Position numbers and translations under genes: made by a program. Below the pieces are notes generated by a model. The model worked only from the letters and a program-made list of their open reading frames with translations, searched no databases and was not told the DNA's origin. Below, piece after piece: positions 34,185 through 43,687 of a stretch of DNA of 64,000 nt (its first letter is position 1; the number at the start of each line of letters is the position of its first letter). The stretch is from Chryseobacterium sp. LAM-KRS1 (GTDB taxonomy: Bacteria; Bacteroidota; Bacteroidia; Flavobacteriales; Weeksellaceae), in contig NZ_JAAOIZ010000004.1 in assembly GCF_013184525.1 (NCBI RefSeq), forward strand, positions 372,001 through 436,000, given 5' to 3'.

Positions 34185-36428
34185 ATGAAAACCCGACAGC
34201 AAAGATTATTATTTCTCATCACCCTTTTATCATTTTGTCTGAGCTATGCCCAGGTAAAAATTACAGGAAGGGTAACGTTTAGAAATAAAGGGATTGGTGA
34301 AATAAATGTGACCCTAAAAGGGACTTATGATGGGGCAACTACAGATTCTAACGGAAAATTTTCTTTTGAAACATCAGAAAAAGGAAATCATACACTTTCT
34401 TTTACCCATCCGAAATATAATGATATTGAAAAACAGATTGTTATTGAAAATCAGGATATCTCTGTGGATGCAGAACTGAAAGAGCAGATCAATGAAATCG
34501 ATGCAGTAGTAATCTCAGCAGGAGCAATAGAAGCAAGTGATAGGAAAAGAGCAACAGCATTATTAACACCAATCGATATCTACACAACGGCAGGAGCGGA
34601 TGGCCAGATCTCCTCTGCATTAACCTACCTTCCGGGAGTGCAAAAAGTAGGGGAATCCGAGGGTTTATTTATCAGGGGAGGTACCGGAACGGAATCTAGG
34701 ATTTTTATGGATGGAAGCCTTATCAATAACTATTTCTCTAGTTCGGTACCAGGTATTGCAGGAAGAGATCGTTTCAATACATCTCTTTTTAAAGGGAATG
34801 TGTTTTCAAGTGGGGGATATTCAGCTTTGTACGGACAGGCTCTTTCCGGAGCTTTAATGTTGGAAAGTGTAGATCTTCCAGATCAGAGCTCTTATGATTT
34901 CGGGATTTCACCCATCTTCCTGAATGCAGGGTTCCAAAAACTGAGTGGAGATAAGAATCATTCTTATGGTGCTACTCTGGGATATTCTCTTTTGAGCCTG
35001 ATGCAAAAAGTTCTGAATTTCAATACAGATTTTATAGATGCTCCCCAGGGATTTAACGGAGATGCAAATTTCAGGATAAAAACAAAATCAGGAGGATTTT
35101 TAAAGTATTACGGAATGTATGACACGAATAAAATGGGGGTAAGAACAGAAAGTCTTGAACCGGGATCTGATTATGCATTGGTAAGAATAAATGGAAAAAA
35201 CACCTACCATAACCTGTCTTTTAAACAAAAATTTGGAAAATACCTTCTGAATACCGGCGCTTCTTATTCTTATAACAGGTCCGACCTCAATTTTTCTGGA
35301 GAGACCAATACTATAGAAACTGATAAAACGCAGCTATTGACAGATGGTAATTATATTAATTTTAAAGCAGTTCTGGAAAGAAAAATTAATAAAATAAGCG
35401 GTGTTCGGGGTGGATTTGAATTGAATAATACTGACGAAAAGCTGAAATTTGAAGAAGTCAATAAACATTATCAGGATCTTATTTCTTCTGTATTTGCAGA
35501 AACAGATCTGGGATTCAGTAATGAGTTTTCAGCTAAAATAGGAATAAGGGCAGAAAATTCTTCTTTTCTAAATAAAAGTAACATTGCTCCCCGCTTTGCC
35601 TTAGCTTATCGCCTGGCAAAAAACTGGACCACGTCATTTGCTTATGGCCTTTTTTACCAGAACCCTGAAAGTAAATACATTAACGGACCTGCACATCTTG
35701 ATTTTCAAAAATCGCAACATTATATTCTACAGGTTCAAAGAGCATCAGAAGGCAGAAGTTTAAGGTTTGAAGCTTTTTATAAAAAATATGACCAGCTTAT
35801 AAAAGTGAAAAACATTGCCAATATTGAGAATCAGAATCAACCGGTCCAGACTGCGATTAATAATGACGGATTCGGATATGCAAAAGGGTTAGAGCTCTTC
35901 TGGAGGGATAAAAAAACATTTGAAAATATTGACTACTGGATCAGCTATTCTTTTTTGGACTCGAAAAGGGATTTTATGAATTATCCGGTAAGCTTAAAGC
36001 CCAACTTTGCATCAGAACATACCCTTTCAGTAGTGGGTAAAAGATTCATTCCGGAGTGGAAATTAGGGGTCAATCTTTCTTACACCTATGCCAAAGGACG
36101 CCCATATTATGATATTGCCACAAAAGATATCAATGGAAATGTGGTTAATTTTACCAGAAATGAAGGAAGGTTGAAAGATTATAATGCTTTAAATTTAAGT
36201 TTTAATTATCTTCCGAATCTGGGTAAAAAAGATGCTAAAGCATTTACTGTTTTTGTATTAAGTATTTCCAATGTGCTCGGAACCAGGAATATGTATGGAT
36301 ACAATTTTTCACAGGACGGATCCAGAAGTTCAGCTATTGTCCCACCAATTAATACCTTTGTTTTTGTAGGGGCATTTATAAGCTTTGGAGTAGACAAAAC
36401 ACAGGATGCCATCAATAATAACTTATAA
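34185..36428 (+). CDS. TonB-dependent outer-membrane receptor with carboxypeptidase-like N-terminal domain
   Basis: About 747 residues from the ATG at 34185; the signal peptide follows directly (MKTRQQRLLFLITLL, cleavage after SYAQ). Residues about 20-100 form a carboxypeptidase-regulatory-like beta-sandwich. A plug domain follows (LTYLPGVQKVGESEGLFIRGG and the SSGGYSALYGQALSGAL segment), then a 22-strand-type barrel. It imports a ligand energised by TonB-ExbBD; the ligand cannot be read from sequence. The following small secreted protein gene, 80 bases downstream, may belong to the same transcript. Confidence 0.9.
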   Translation: MKTRQQRLLFLITLLSFCLSYAQVKITGRVTFRNKGIGEINVTLKGTYDGATTDSNGKFSFETSEKGNHTLSFTHPKYNDIEKQIVIENQDISVDAELKEQINEIDAVVISAGAIEASDRKRATALLTPIDIYTTAGADGQISSALTYLPGVQKVGESEGLFIRGGTGTESRIFMDGSLINNYFSSSVPGIAGRDRFNTSLFKGNVFSSGGYSALYGQALSGALMLESVDLPDQSSYDFGISPIFLNAGFQKLSGDKNHSYGATLGYSLLSLMQKVLNFNTDFIDAPQGFNGDANFRIKTKSGGFLKYYGMYDTNKMGVRTESLEPGSDYALVRINGKNTYHNLSFKQKFGKYLLNTGASYSYNRSDLNFSGETNTIETDKTQLLTDGNYINFKAVLERKINKISGVRGGFELNNTDEKLKFEEVNKHYQDLISSVFAETDLGFSNEFSAKIGIRAENSSFLNKSNIAPRFALAYRLAKNWTTSFAYGLFYQNPESKYINGPAHLDFQKSQHYILQVQRASEGRSLRFEAFYKKYDQLIKVKNIANIENQNQPVQTAINNDGFGYAKGLELFWRDKKTFENIDYWISYSFLDSKRDFMNYPVSLKPNFASEHTLSVVGKRFIPEWKLGVNLSYTYAKGRPYYDIATKDINGNVVNFTRNEGRLKDYNALNLSFNYLPNLGKKDAKAFTVFVLSISNVLGTRNMYGYNFSQDGSRSSAIVPPINTFVFVGAFISFGVDKTQDAINNNL

Positions 36429-36508
36429 TAAATAACGAAAGGGATCATCCTACTGATGAAATACATACCTTTCGGTACATAAAACGAACCCTAAAAAATT
36501 AAGAAACA

Positions 36509-37159
36509 ATGAAAAAGTATTTATTAAGTTTTGCTTTAGTTTGCATGAGCCTAACTGCTTTTGCTCAGTCTGATTACGAAAAAATAATGTCTGAAAAGAT
36601 CGCAAAGATCGAAACCTGCAAAACACCGGAAGATTTCCAGGCATTAGCGAATGATTTCCAAAGGATAGAAAGTAAGGAAAGCGGGAAATGGCTACCAAGC
36701 TATTATGCTGCTTTTTCTTATATCCAGAAGGGTAGGGTAATGATGAGAGAAGGAAAAACCCAGGATCTGGATGAGGTGGCCAACCAGGCAGAAAAGCATC
36801 TTGCGAACGCACAGAATCTTGCAGGTGCCGATAATGCAGAGATTCATTTATTAAGAAAAATGGCTTATTCTTTAAGAATGATGGTCAATCCCCAGCAAAG
36901 GTATATGACAGACGGAATGAAGGCTGCTGAAGAACTTCAAATCGCTGAAAAGCTAGATCCGGGCAATCCCAGAATAGCTCTGATAAAAGCGGAAGATACT
37001 TATTTCACTCCGGAACAATACGGAGGAAGTAAAACAAAAGGCCTGGAAATGTTCAAGAAATCATTGGAGCAGTACAATGCCTATAAGCCAAAATCTTCCA
37101 TGGATCCTAACTGGGGAAGAGGAGAGGCAGAATATTTTATAAGCCAGCCCGTAAAATAA
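36509..37159 (+). CDS. Secreted TPR-like protein of unknown function
   Basis: 216 residues. A clear signal peptide (MKKYLLSFALVCMSLTAFAQ) is followed by an all-helical, TPR-like domain (paired helices with Ala/Gly at turns, for example SYYAAFSYIQKGRVMM and AEKLDPGNPRIALIKA). It probably resides in the periplasm. It lies directly downstream of the TonB-receptor gene with no terminator between and ends in a strong terminator, so it may assist the receptor. The function is not recognised. Confidence 0.7.
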   Translation: MKKYLLSFALVCMSLTAFAQSDYEKIMSEKIAKIETCKTPEDFQALANDFQRIESKESGKWLPSYYAAFSYIQKGRVMMREGKTQDLDEVANQAEKHLANAQNLAGADNAEIHLLRKMAYSLRMMVNPQQRYMTDGMKAAEELQIAEKLDPGNPRIALIKAEDTYFTPEQYGGSKTKGLEMFKKSLEQYNAYKPKSSMDPNWGRGEAEYFISQPVK

Positions 37160-37173
37160 CAGCCTATAAAAAG

Positions 37174-37212
37174 AAAATAAAGTCTTCCCGATTCAGGAAG
37201 ACTTTATTTTTG
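37174..37212 (+). terminator. Terminator after the TonB-receptor / TPR-like gene pair
   Basis: 15-bp stem (37174-37188 with 37196-37210), 7-base loop, T-rich tail. Confidence 0.85.
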
Positions 37213-37253
37213 CCTTTCAGTAAAGGAAATTGACGGTTCAGTGAAAAATAATT

Positions 37254-37282
37254 TTTGGTACATTTATTATCCGCTAATTTTG
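37254..37282 (+). promoter_or_regulatory. Bacteroidetes promoter for the LytS-type kinase gene
   Basis: TTTG at 37254-37257 and TAATTTTG at 37275-37282, separated by 17 bases, one of the clearest -33/-7 pairs in the window. It places transcription start just before the ATG at 37300. Confidence 0.65.
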
Positions 37283-37299
37283 AACCAAGAAATAAACTC

Positions 37300-38631
37300 A
37301 TGAAACGCAAAAACCTTATTGTTCTGCTTTGGGTAACCATAGGAACGGCATTATTCTTCTTCCTGTTTTTTACAAAGGAGAAGACCATTGACAATCTAAT
37401 GCTTTCCTTTTTTATTTCTGGTCTTTATTCTTTTGTGCTGGGGATGGGAAACGGCATGCTTAATGATTATTTAAATAAAAAGGTTCCATGGTCTGAAGCT
37501 ACCACCAAAAGAGCCGTTATAAGCGTTATTTCGATCCTTATAGCCAATATTATTCTCGTCTATATTTGCAATTACATCAATTTTGTTCTTTTCCAGAAAG
37601 ATGCAACGTCAGAAGAGTTCTTTTCTGGGAAATATAATTTCATCAACTGGTTCATGGTGAATATTGCTCTTCTTATCTCAGCTTTTCTTCATGCCAGGGG
37701 TTTCATGGAAGAGCTCAAGAAAACTTCTAAAAAAGAAGTGGTAGAACAGAAATTGATTGCAAAATCTGCCAATGCACAGTTTGAAACCCTTAAAAATCAG
37801 CTCGATCCGCATTTTCTTTTTAATTCATTAAATGTACTAAGTGCCCTGATTGATGAAAATCCAAAACAGGCACAAAAGTTTACAGCTTCTATGTCAAAGA
37901 TTTACCGCTATGTACTGGAGCAAAAAGATAAGGAACTTGTTACTGTGGAAGATGAAATAGAATTTGCAAAAACATACTGCGAATTGCTGAAAACAAGGTT
38001 TGAGGACAGTGTAGATTTTATTTTTGATGTCCGGAAAGAAGATTACAGGAGGTATGTCGTTCCGCTTTCTCTTCAATTGCTTCTTGAAAACTGTATCAAG
38101 CATAATTTTGCAACCTCTTCAAAACCATTGATTATAAAAGTTTTTTCGGAGAATGATACACTTTGTATTGAAAATAATCTGCAGGTTCGGGAACAAATTA
38201 AAGAAAGTGCCGGAATTGGACTTGCCAATATTGTACAAAGGTACTCACTGCTGACCAAAAGAAATGTTTTTATTGAGAAATCGGATGATTATTTTAAAGT
38301 GAAACTTCCGGTTCTATCAGATAAACCGAACGTTGTCAGTATTAAACCTGAAGATGAAGATAAGGCCTATAAAAAAGCTCAGAAAAGAGTAAAAGAGATC
38401 AAAGGATTCTATGCCAATCTTATTTCATACTGCCTTGTTATTTCCTTTTTAATCTTTATCAATCTTTATACTCAGAGCCGTTATCATTGGTTTTGGTGGC
38501 CTCTTCTGGGTTGGGGATTTGGTGTTGCCTCTCATGCCTTCCAGGTATTCGGCATTGGAGAATCCTGGCAGGAAAAGAAAATTCAGGAAATTATGGATAA
38601 ACAAAAAAACAAAAACAATGGAAACGTTTGA
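37300..38631 (+). CDS. LytS-type sensor histidine kinase with C-terminal 2TM domain
   Basis: 443 residues from the ATG at 37300; an upstream in-frame TTG at 37255 is rejected because it lies in the promoter. Four membrane helices occupy residues 1-135. A His_kinase domain follows with phosphoacceptor His171 in QLDPHFLFNSLN. The ATPase N-box LLENCIKHN (261-269) and G-box SAGIGLANI (303-311) are intact. Residues 355-435 are an added 2TM domain (two helices with the motif FYANLISY and a WWPLLGWGFGVASHAFQVF core) homologous to three small proteins downstream. It would signal to the LytTR regulator 2.5 kb away. Confidence 0.85.
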   Translation: MKRKNLIVLLWVTIGTALFFFLFFTKEKTIDNLMLSFFISGLYSFVLGMGNGMLNDYLNKKVPWSEATTKRAVISVISILIANIILVYICNYINFVLFQKDATSEEFFSGKYNFINWFMVNIALLISAFLHARGFMEELKKTSKKEVVEQKLIAKSANAQFETLKNQLDPHFLFNSLNVLSALIDENPKQAQKFTASMSKIYRYVLEQKDKELVTVEDEIEFAKTYCELLKTRFEDSVDFIFDVRKEDYRRYVVPLSLQLLLENCIKHNFATSSKPLIIKVFSENDTLCIENNLQVREQIKESAGIGLANIVQRYSLLTKRNVFIEKSDDYFKVKLPVLSDKPNVVSIKPEDEDKAYKKAQKRVKEIKGFYANLISYCLVISFLIFINLYTQSRYHWFWWPLLGWGFGVASHAFQVFGIGESWQEKKIQEIMDKQKNKNNGNV

Positions 38632-38923
38632 TGAAAATGATATTCGGTATCAGCAGGCTAAAAAACAGGTAGAGAGACTAAGAGGATTTTATGCTCATTT
38701 ATTCTCTTACATTGGTGTAAATATTATAATTGCTTATTTCAATTATTCCAACCTGGACCCGGGAGAAAGCTATTTCCAGTTTAAAAACTTCTTTACAGCG
38801 ATATTCTGGGGAGTAGGACTTATTGCCCATGCACTCTCTGTTTTTCTGCCAAGAATGGACTTTGCTAAGAAATGGGAAGAGAAGAAGATCAGGGAGCTGA
38901 TGAACAAGGATAAAAAATTATAA
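38618..38923 (+). CDS. 2TM-domain membrane protein
   Basis: 101 residues starting at the ATG at 38618, overlapping the kinase gene end by 14 bases. It shows the 2TM pattern: ARxxVERLRGFYAHLFSY, a first helix, a short acidic loop, then WGVGLIAHALSVF and a charged KKWEEKKIRELM tail. It is homologous to the C-terminal part of the kinase. It probably sits in the inner membrane and may form complexes with the kinase; the function of this domain is not known. Confidence 0.8.
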   Translation: METFDENDIRYQQAKKQVERLRGFYAHLFSYIGVNIIIAYFNYSNLDPGESYFQFKNFFTAIFWGVGLIAHALSVFLPRMDFAKKWEEKKIRELMNKDKKL

Positions 38924-38978
38924 AATCGCTAAAAGCGAATCGTCATTTTGCTACTTTTAAGAATAAAAACAATAACAA

Positions 38979-39542
38979 ATGAATCTACAAATCTTATTTT
39001 ACGCTTCTATGGCAGTCTGGTTTCTTAGTGAAATCATCTATAAACAAAAATTGAAATCAGCAGATAAGGATCAGAAAAAAGATCAATCCACTCTCAGTAT
39101 TCTTTGGATAGTTATCCTCTTTTCAATCGGAAGTGCTGTGATGGTGTCTCATATATCTGATTTTGTGATTACAGATTCAGTCTGGATTGTATATACCGGA
39201 CAGGCCCTCATTATCATTGGAATTGTATGCCGGTATCTTATCATCAGGTCTTTAGGTAAATATTTTACTGTAGATGTGACGATACGGGAAGATCATAAAA
39301 TTAAAAAAGACGGGCTTTATCATTACGTGAGGCATCCCTCCTATACTTTTGCATTGTTAACTTTCCTGGGACTAGGCTTATATCTAAATAACTGGATTTC
39401 CCTTGCCCTGGCATTTATTCCTCCATGTATAGCATTTAGTTACAGGATTAAAATTGAGGAACAGGTGCTCATTGGACAGTTTGGTGATGATTATATACAA
39501 TACAGGAAAGCAACAAAAAAGCTTATTCCATTTATTTATTGA
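38979..39542 (+). CDS. ICMT-type membrane methyltransferase
   Basis: 187 residues with about five membrane helices. The isoprenylcysteine carboxyl methyltransferase signature is visible: IREDHKIKKDGLYHYVRHPSYT, followed by a helical pair and RIKIEEQVLIGQFGDDYIQY near the C-terminus, which contains the SAM-binding Glu segment. The bacterial substrate is unknown; relatives methylate isoprenoid or lipid carboxylates. It is embedded in the 2TM/LytS cluster, 55 bases after the first small 2TM gene. Confidence 0.8.
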   Translation: MNLQILFYASMAVWFLSEIIYKQKLKSADKDQKKDQSTLSILWIVILFSIGSAVMVSHISDFVITDSVWIVYTGQALIIIGIVCRYLIIRSLGKYFTVDVTIREDHKIKKDGLYHYVRHPSYTFALLTFLGLGLYLNNWISLALAFIPPCIAFSYRIKIEEQVLIGQFGDDYIQYRKATKKLIPFIY

Positions 39543-39621
39543 ATTTTAGGAGAAAAAACAATAATTAACTTTTAACCAGTACTTTATATTATATTTATTT
39601 GATATTTTAAATAAATAAAAA

Positions 39622-40287
39622 ATGAAAAAAACGATAATTTCACTATTTGCTATTTTGCTTTTAGGATGTAATTCAAAAGGACAAGAAAATAAGGTTAGAC
39701 TGACAGGAGATCAAGTTATTATAGAGTTAGAAAATCTTCATTTTTTTGGACTGACTGAAAAAGAAGATCTGGAAGAAAGTAAAGCTAATTTTAAGGATTC
39801 GTATGAGCGGCTTCATTTTTTTGAAGGTAAAGAAAGAGATGATAGTACGACATTTACTGACAATAGATTCTATTCTATTGACTGTGAGGTGCTATTTGAA
39901 AGCGAAGGATTAATTGAGTATTTAGAGATTGTAAGAAAAGCATTTGATAAGCTCGGATTAGAGCTTAAAGTAAGTGATGAATTCAGTAAACAAAATAAAA
40001 AACATTGGTTGCATAAGATAAAGCTAAATGGAAAAGAGTATATAGCCTATGATAATGATTTTGGTATGTATGACTGGGATATTTCGGTTGTCAATTTTAT
40101 TAGAATGCTAAATGATCAATTAAGTATGCAAAATGCAGGGGAAAAATTTTATCCGATAAGATCGGGGAACGATGGAATGATGGTCTTACTTACAAAAGAG
40201 CAGTTTGACTTTGTAAGAGCCAATTATCCAAATGATAAGGATCATCCAAAGGAGCTTAGTGAATGGGAAAATATACGTCGGAATTAA
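39622..40287 (+). CDS. Uncharacterised lipoprotein
   Basis: 221 residues. The N-terminus MKKTIISLFAILLLGCNSKGQ has a good lipobox (LLGC, Cys16). The mature part is mixed alpha/beta and polar, with no family I recognise; it includes DNDFGMYDWDISVVNFIRMLNDQL near 145-170. It is probably periplasmic or outer-membrane anchored. It ends in its own terminator, which separates it from the second 2TM pair. Confidence 0.7.
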   Translation: MKKTIISLFAILLLGCNSKGQENKVRLTGDQVIIELENLHFFGLTEKEDLEESKANFKDSYERLHFFEGKERDDSTTFTDNRFYSIDCEVLFESEGLIEYLEIVRKAFDKLGLELKVSDEFSKQNKKHWLHKIKLNGKEYIAYDNDFGMYDWDISVVNFIRMLNDQLSMQNAGEKFYPIRSGNDGMMVLLTKEQFDFVRANYPNDKDHPKELSEWENIRRN

Positions 40288-40326
40288 TGTAGGCTTTAAA
40301 TGATTTTAAATATTTTATCTATATAA

Positions 40327-40359
40327 AAAAATCCCGATTTCAGTTGAGTCGGGATTTTT
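40327..40359 (+). terminator. Terminator of the lipoprotein gene
   Basis: 11-bp stem (40327-40337 with 40349-40359), 11-base loop, T run included in the right arm. Confidence 0.8.
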
Positions 40360-40403
40360 GCTATTCAGAAGGGATATTCGACGACTCAGTAAGATATAGT
40401 TGA

Positions 40404-40431
40404 TTTGAAGGCGGTTTTCGTGATACATTTG
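40404..40431 (+). promoter_or_regulatory. Bacteroidetes promoter for the 2TM-2TM-LytTR unit
   Basis: TTTG at 40404-40407 and TACATTTG at 40424-40431, spacing 16, 33 bases upstream of the first ATG. Confidence 0.6.
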
Positions 40432-40464
40432 ATTCAAGAAAATAAATAATCAAAATTCAATAGT

Positions 40465-40764
40465 ATGGAAACATTATCATTCGACAAGGAAAATCTGACT
40501 TATAAAAAAGCAGTAAGACGTGTAAAAGAATTAAAGGCATTCTATGGGAATCTGACTTCCTATTGTTTAGTAATCCCATTTTTATTTGTTTTAAACCTTT
40601 TAACATCACCTGACCACTTATGGTTCTACTGGCCTATGCTTGGATGGGGGATAGGTATTATTGTTCACGCCATAAACGTCTTTGGAATAGGGAAAGAATG
40701 GGAGGAAAGAAAAATAAAAGAGTTAATGGAAACAGACAAAAGAAATCATGGAAAAGTACTTTAA
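40465..40764 (+). CDS. 2TM-domain membrane protein
   Basis: 99 residues, clearly a paralogue of the kinase C-terminal domain: AVRRVKELKAFYGNLTSYCLVIP, then FYWPMLGWGIGIIVHAINVFGIGKEWEERKIKELM. Two membrane helices, inner membrane. It begins a three-gene unit with the next 2TM gene (17-base overlap) and the LytTR regulator. Confidence 0.82.
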   Translation: METLSFDKENLTYKKAVRRVKELKAFYGNLTSYCLVIPFLFVLNLLTSPDHLWFYWPMLGWGIGIIVHAINVFGIGKEWEERKIKELMETDKRNHGKVL

Positions 40765-41044
40765 TAAAAATACAATGGAATATAGCCAGGCCTACGAACG
40801 CGTCAAAAGATTGAAGAGTTTTTATAAAAACCTTGCATGGTTTTGCGTTATCGCAGGGATTTTGTTTTTCAATGATTATTTTGAGGACGGAACAATTGAT
40901 TTTTCTCCTTTTCATGGATCGATCCTTTTGCTTATATGGGGAATAATATTAGCTATGAAAGCAGTCAGGCTATTTATTTTTGACTCCGAATGGGAACAAA
41001 GAATCTTAGACAAGCAACTTCATAAGGGTAAGCCGAAAATATAG
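40748..41044 (+). CDS. 2TM-domain membrane protein, more divergent
   Basis: 98 residues. The N-terminal ERVKRLKSFYKNLAWF matches the 2TM pattern, but the second helix lacks the GWGxG core (here LLLIWGIILAMKAVRLF), making it the most divergent of the four copies. It overlaps the preceding 2TM gene by 17 bases and precedes the response regulator by 63 bases. Confidence 0.75.
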   Translation: MEKYFNKNTMEYSQAYERVKRLKSFYKNLAWFCVIAGILFFNDYFEDGTIDFSPFHGSILLLIWGIILAMKAVRLFIFDSEWEQRILDKQLHKGKPKI

Positions 41045-41107
41045 TTCAAAACCGGATTCTTTTATCTACTTTTAATGCTGTAATTTGAAAAACTAAAACC
41101 GTTATTT

Positions 41108-41851
41108 ATGATCAAAACTGTCATCATTGAAGATGAAAAACCAGCTTCAAGAAAATTGGAGCGGATGTTGAGTATATTTCCTGATATACAGGTAATTGCA
41201 AAAATAGAATCGGTAGAAGAAGGTGTTTCTTGGTTTTCTGAAAATGAACATCCGCAACTGATCTTTTCAGACATTGTTTTAGGAGATGGATTGTCTTTTG
41301 ATATTTTTGAAAAAGTTCCATCAAAAGGATTCATCATCTATACGACGGCTTTTGATCAATATACTCTTAAAGCCTTTAAACTGAACAGTATTGATTACTT
41401 ATTAAAACCAATTCTGGAAGATGATCTGGCAGGAGCTATAGATAAATTTAAATCTTTTCTTCCTTCCGGGAACCCGGTTAGTTCTGAAGAAATTAAACAG
41501 CTGATAAAAAAGGACAAATCCACCCTTTCCAGAATTTTGGTGAAAATAGGATATAACCTGAAAATTATTCAGACCAGTGAGGTAAGTTGTTTTTTTAGTG
41601 AAAATAAGATTGTTTACCTTCAGACACGGGAAAGAACATACCCTTCAGATTTTACACTTGATGAACTTGAAGAGACATTGGATGAGAAAAAATTCTTCCG
41701 TGTGAACAGGCAATTTATCGTTAACTCTGATTATATCAGAAATATTCATACTTCTCCAAATTATAAGGTTGATCTGGAATTCCAGCCGGGAGAGGAAATT
41801 ACGATAAGCCGGGATCGTGTGAAAGATTTTAAAGAGTGGCTGGTAGGCTAA
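41108..41851 (+). CDS. LytTR-family response regulator
   Basis: 247 residues. A receiver domain carries acidic Glu8-Asp9, phosphoacceptor Asp55, Thr80 and Lys100. A LytTR DNA-binding domain (about 145-245) follows, with the FFRVNRQFIVNSDYI segment typical of the family. It is the probable partner of the LytS-type kinase upstream. Together they form a two-component system in which kinase and regulator are separated by 2TM, methyltransferase and lipoprotein genes. Confidence 0.9.
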   Translation: MIKTVIIEDEKPASRKLERMLSIFPDIQVIAKIESVEEGVSWFSENEHPQLIFSDIVLGDGLSFDIFEKVPSKGFIIYTTAFDQYTLKAFKLNSIDYLLKPILEDDLAGAIDKFKSFLPSGNPVSSEEIKQLIKKDKSTLSRILVKIGYNLKIIQTSEVSCFFSENKIVYLQTRERTYPSDFTLDELEETLDEKKFFRVNRQFIVNSDYIRNIHTSPNYKVDLEFQPGEEITISRDRVKDFKEWLVG

Positions 41852-42299
41852 AATAAAAGATTTTGATATTCAGTTATCAATATTAACTATTTGTAATCTA
41901 TTAGGTTAGAATTAGTGTCTTCAAGTTGTTTGATATGAAGAGACAACACGCCACTACCAATTGGAAAGCTATTTGAGCCAGGTTGAAATTTCTTCTTTGA
42001 AGAATTTTGAATAGGACAATAAGCTCTTATATTAAAAACTAATACATGTACTTATAAAATGCAATTCATGGAATTTTTATTCTGGATTCTTAAGTTCTTC
42101 GTTGATATTTTTTATCCTTAAAATACAATGTTGATTTGAAATAAAGGCAATGATTTATAATGGATTATATTAAATCAATTAAACAATTTTCTGAATACTT
42201 ATTTCCTCAAAACAAAGATAAACCCGAAACAAAGTGCTCCGGGTTTATTATATACTGTTTAGTTTTAATTTTTGGCGAGTATACTGAAAATCATTTATA
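41852..42299. other. Intergenic region between the LytTR regulator and mnmA
   Basis: No gene is supported. The only feature is the mnmA terminator near the right end. A 79-codon plus-strand frame starting at 42160 runs into antisense mnmA and is rejected. Confidence 0.6.
42218..42248 (-). terminator. Terminator of mnmA
   Basis: 9-bp stem (42218-42226 with 42240-42248) with a 13-base loop, 52 bases past the mnmA stop and followed by a T-rich stretch on the minus strand. Confidence 0.65.
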
Positions 42300-43487
42300 T
42301 TATGCAATAACTCCGCTTCCTATCAATTCATCCTCCATATACCATGATGCAAACTGTCCTTCAGCAATGGCGGACTGCGGATTTTCAAATTCTATATAAA
42401 AAGCATCTTCAAACTGGTATAGCGTAGCCTTTTGAAGAGGCTGTCTGTATCGGAACCTGGCCATTACTTCCATGGATTCACCATTGGAAAGTCTTAGGTC
42501 CTCTCTCACCCAATGAAGTTCAGGATTATTTATTTTTAAAGCTTTTTTATGCAGTCCTGGGAAGCTATGACCTTCTCCTACGAAAATAATATTGTTTTCG
42601 ATGTCTCTGGACACGATAAAACAGCTTTCTTTATGTCCGCCTATACCAAGCCCCTTACTTTGGCCGATCGTGAAAAATTGAGCTCCCTGATGCTTTCCGA
42701 TTACCTTTCCGTCAGATTTTTTATAACTGATCTTTTGTGATAAATACTGGAGTTCTTCTTCCTTCGAGGAAAATGAAGGCTTTTCTTTCGAAAATAAAGG
42801 AGAATCGCTGAAAATTTCTACAATTTCACCTTCTTTTGGCTTGAGTTGCTGCTGTAAAAACTGAGGAAGACTTACTTTACCTATAAAACATAGTCCCTGA
42901 GAGTCCTTTTTATCCGCTGTTACCAGCCCGATTTCTTTTGCGATTTCCCTAACTTCGGGTTTTGTAAGTTCACCAATAGGAAACAAAGCCTTTGACAATT
43001 GATCCTGACTCAGCTGACAAAGGAAATAGGATTGGTCCTTGTTGTTATCTTTACCTGCCAGTAAATGAAAAATTTCCTTTCCGTTTTCATCAAAAGTTGA
43101 GGTTACCCTAGCATAATGTCCTGTCGCAACTTTATCCGCGCCCAAAGACATTGCTGTTTTCATAAAAACATCAAATTTAACCTCTCTGTTGCATAGTACG
43201 TCAGGATTCGGGGTTCTCCCTTTTTCATATTCTGCAAACATGTAATCGACGATACGTTCCTTATAAAGATCACTCATATCAATAACCTGGAATGGTATTC
43301 CAAGCTTCTGAGCTACCATTAACGCGTCATTACTGTCCTCTATCCAGGGACATTCATCTTCTAATGTTACGGAAGCATCATTCCAGTTCCTCATAAACAA
43401 AGCCACTACTTCATGCCCTTGCTGTTGCAGCAAATAGGCTGTAACGCTAGAATCTACACCTCCTGAGAGGCCTACTACTATTTTCAT
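42300..43487 (-). CDS. mnmA: tRNA-specific 2-thiouridylase MnmA
   Basis: 395 residues. It makes the 2-thio group at U34 of tRNA Lys, Glu and Gln using ATP and a persulphide. The PP-loop GLSGGVDSS is at 6-14 and the two catalytic cysteines are Cys99 (NPDVLCN) and Cys200 (DSQGLCFIG). It acts on the same wobble uridine as MnmG, encoded at 12.7 kb. Monocistronic, followed by its own terminator. Confidence 0.96.
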   Translation of the reverse strand: MKIVVGLSGGVDSSVTAYLLQQQGHEVVALFMRNWNDASVTLEDECPWIEDSNDALMVAQKLGIPFQVIDMSDLYKERIVDYMFAEYEKGRTPNPDVLCNREVKFDVFMKTAMSLGADKVATGHYARVTSTFDENGKEIFHLLAGKDNNKDQSYFLCQLSQDQLSKALFPIGELTKPEVREIAKEIGLVTADKKDSQGLCFIGKVSLPQFLQQQLKPKEGEIVEIFSDSPLFSKEKPSFSSKEEELQYLSQKISYKKSDGKVIGKHQGAQFFTIGQSKGLGIGGHKESCFIVSRDIENNIIFVGEGHSFPGLHKKALKINNPELHWVREDLRLSNGESMEVMARFRYRQPLQKATLYQFEDAFYIEFENPQSAIAEGQFASWYMEDELIGSGVIA

Positions 43488-43687
43488 TCTATTTCAATTT
43501 TACGAAACTCTTAACGGGAGTTCTTAGTTTGATCCGGCAAAAATACAACTAAAAAGATTCGCAAAAAAACCATAATTTTAAGCATTGATAAAAACGATGG
43601 TAATATAAAATCCCGGAATTTTAAGGGATTATGAGTTCGCAGGAAAGCAATTGCATATTATCTTTATTAATAATTAAATATCAGAGT

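Noticed and set aside
37255..37299. Upstream TTG start of the LytS-type kinase
   Set aside because: It falls between the -33 and -7 elements of the promoter, so it would not be transcribed.
42160..42399. A 79-codon plus-strand frame between the LytTR gene and mnmA
   Set aside because: Its second half is antisense to mnmA and its first part spans the mnmA terminator; no family resemblance.
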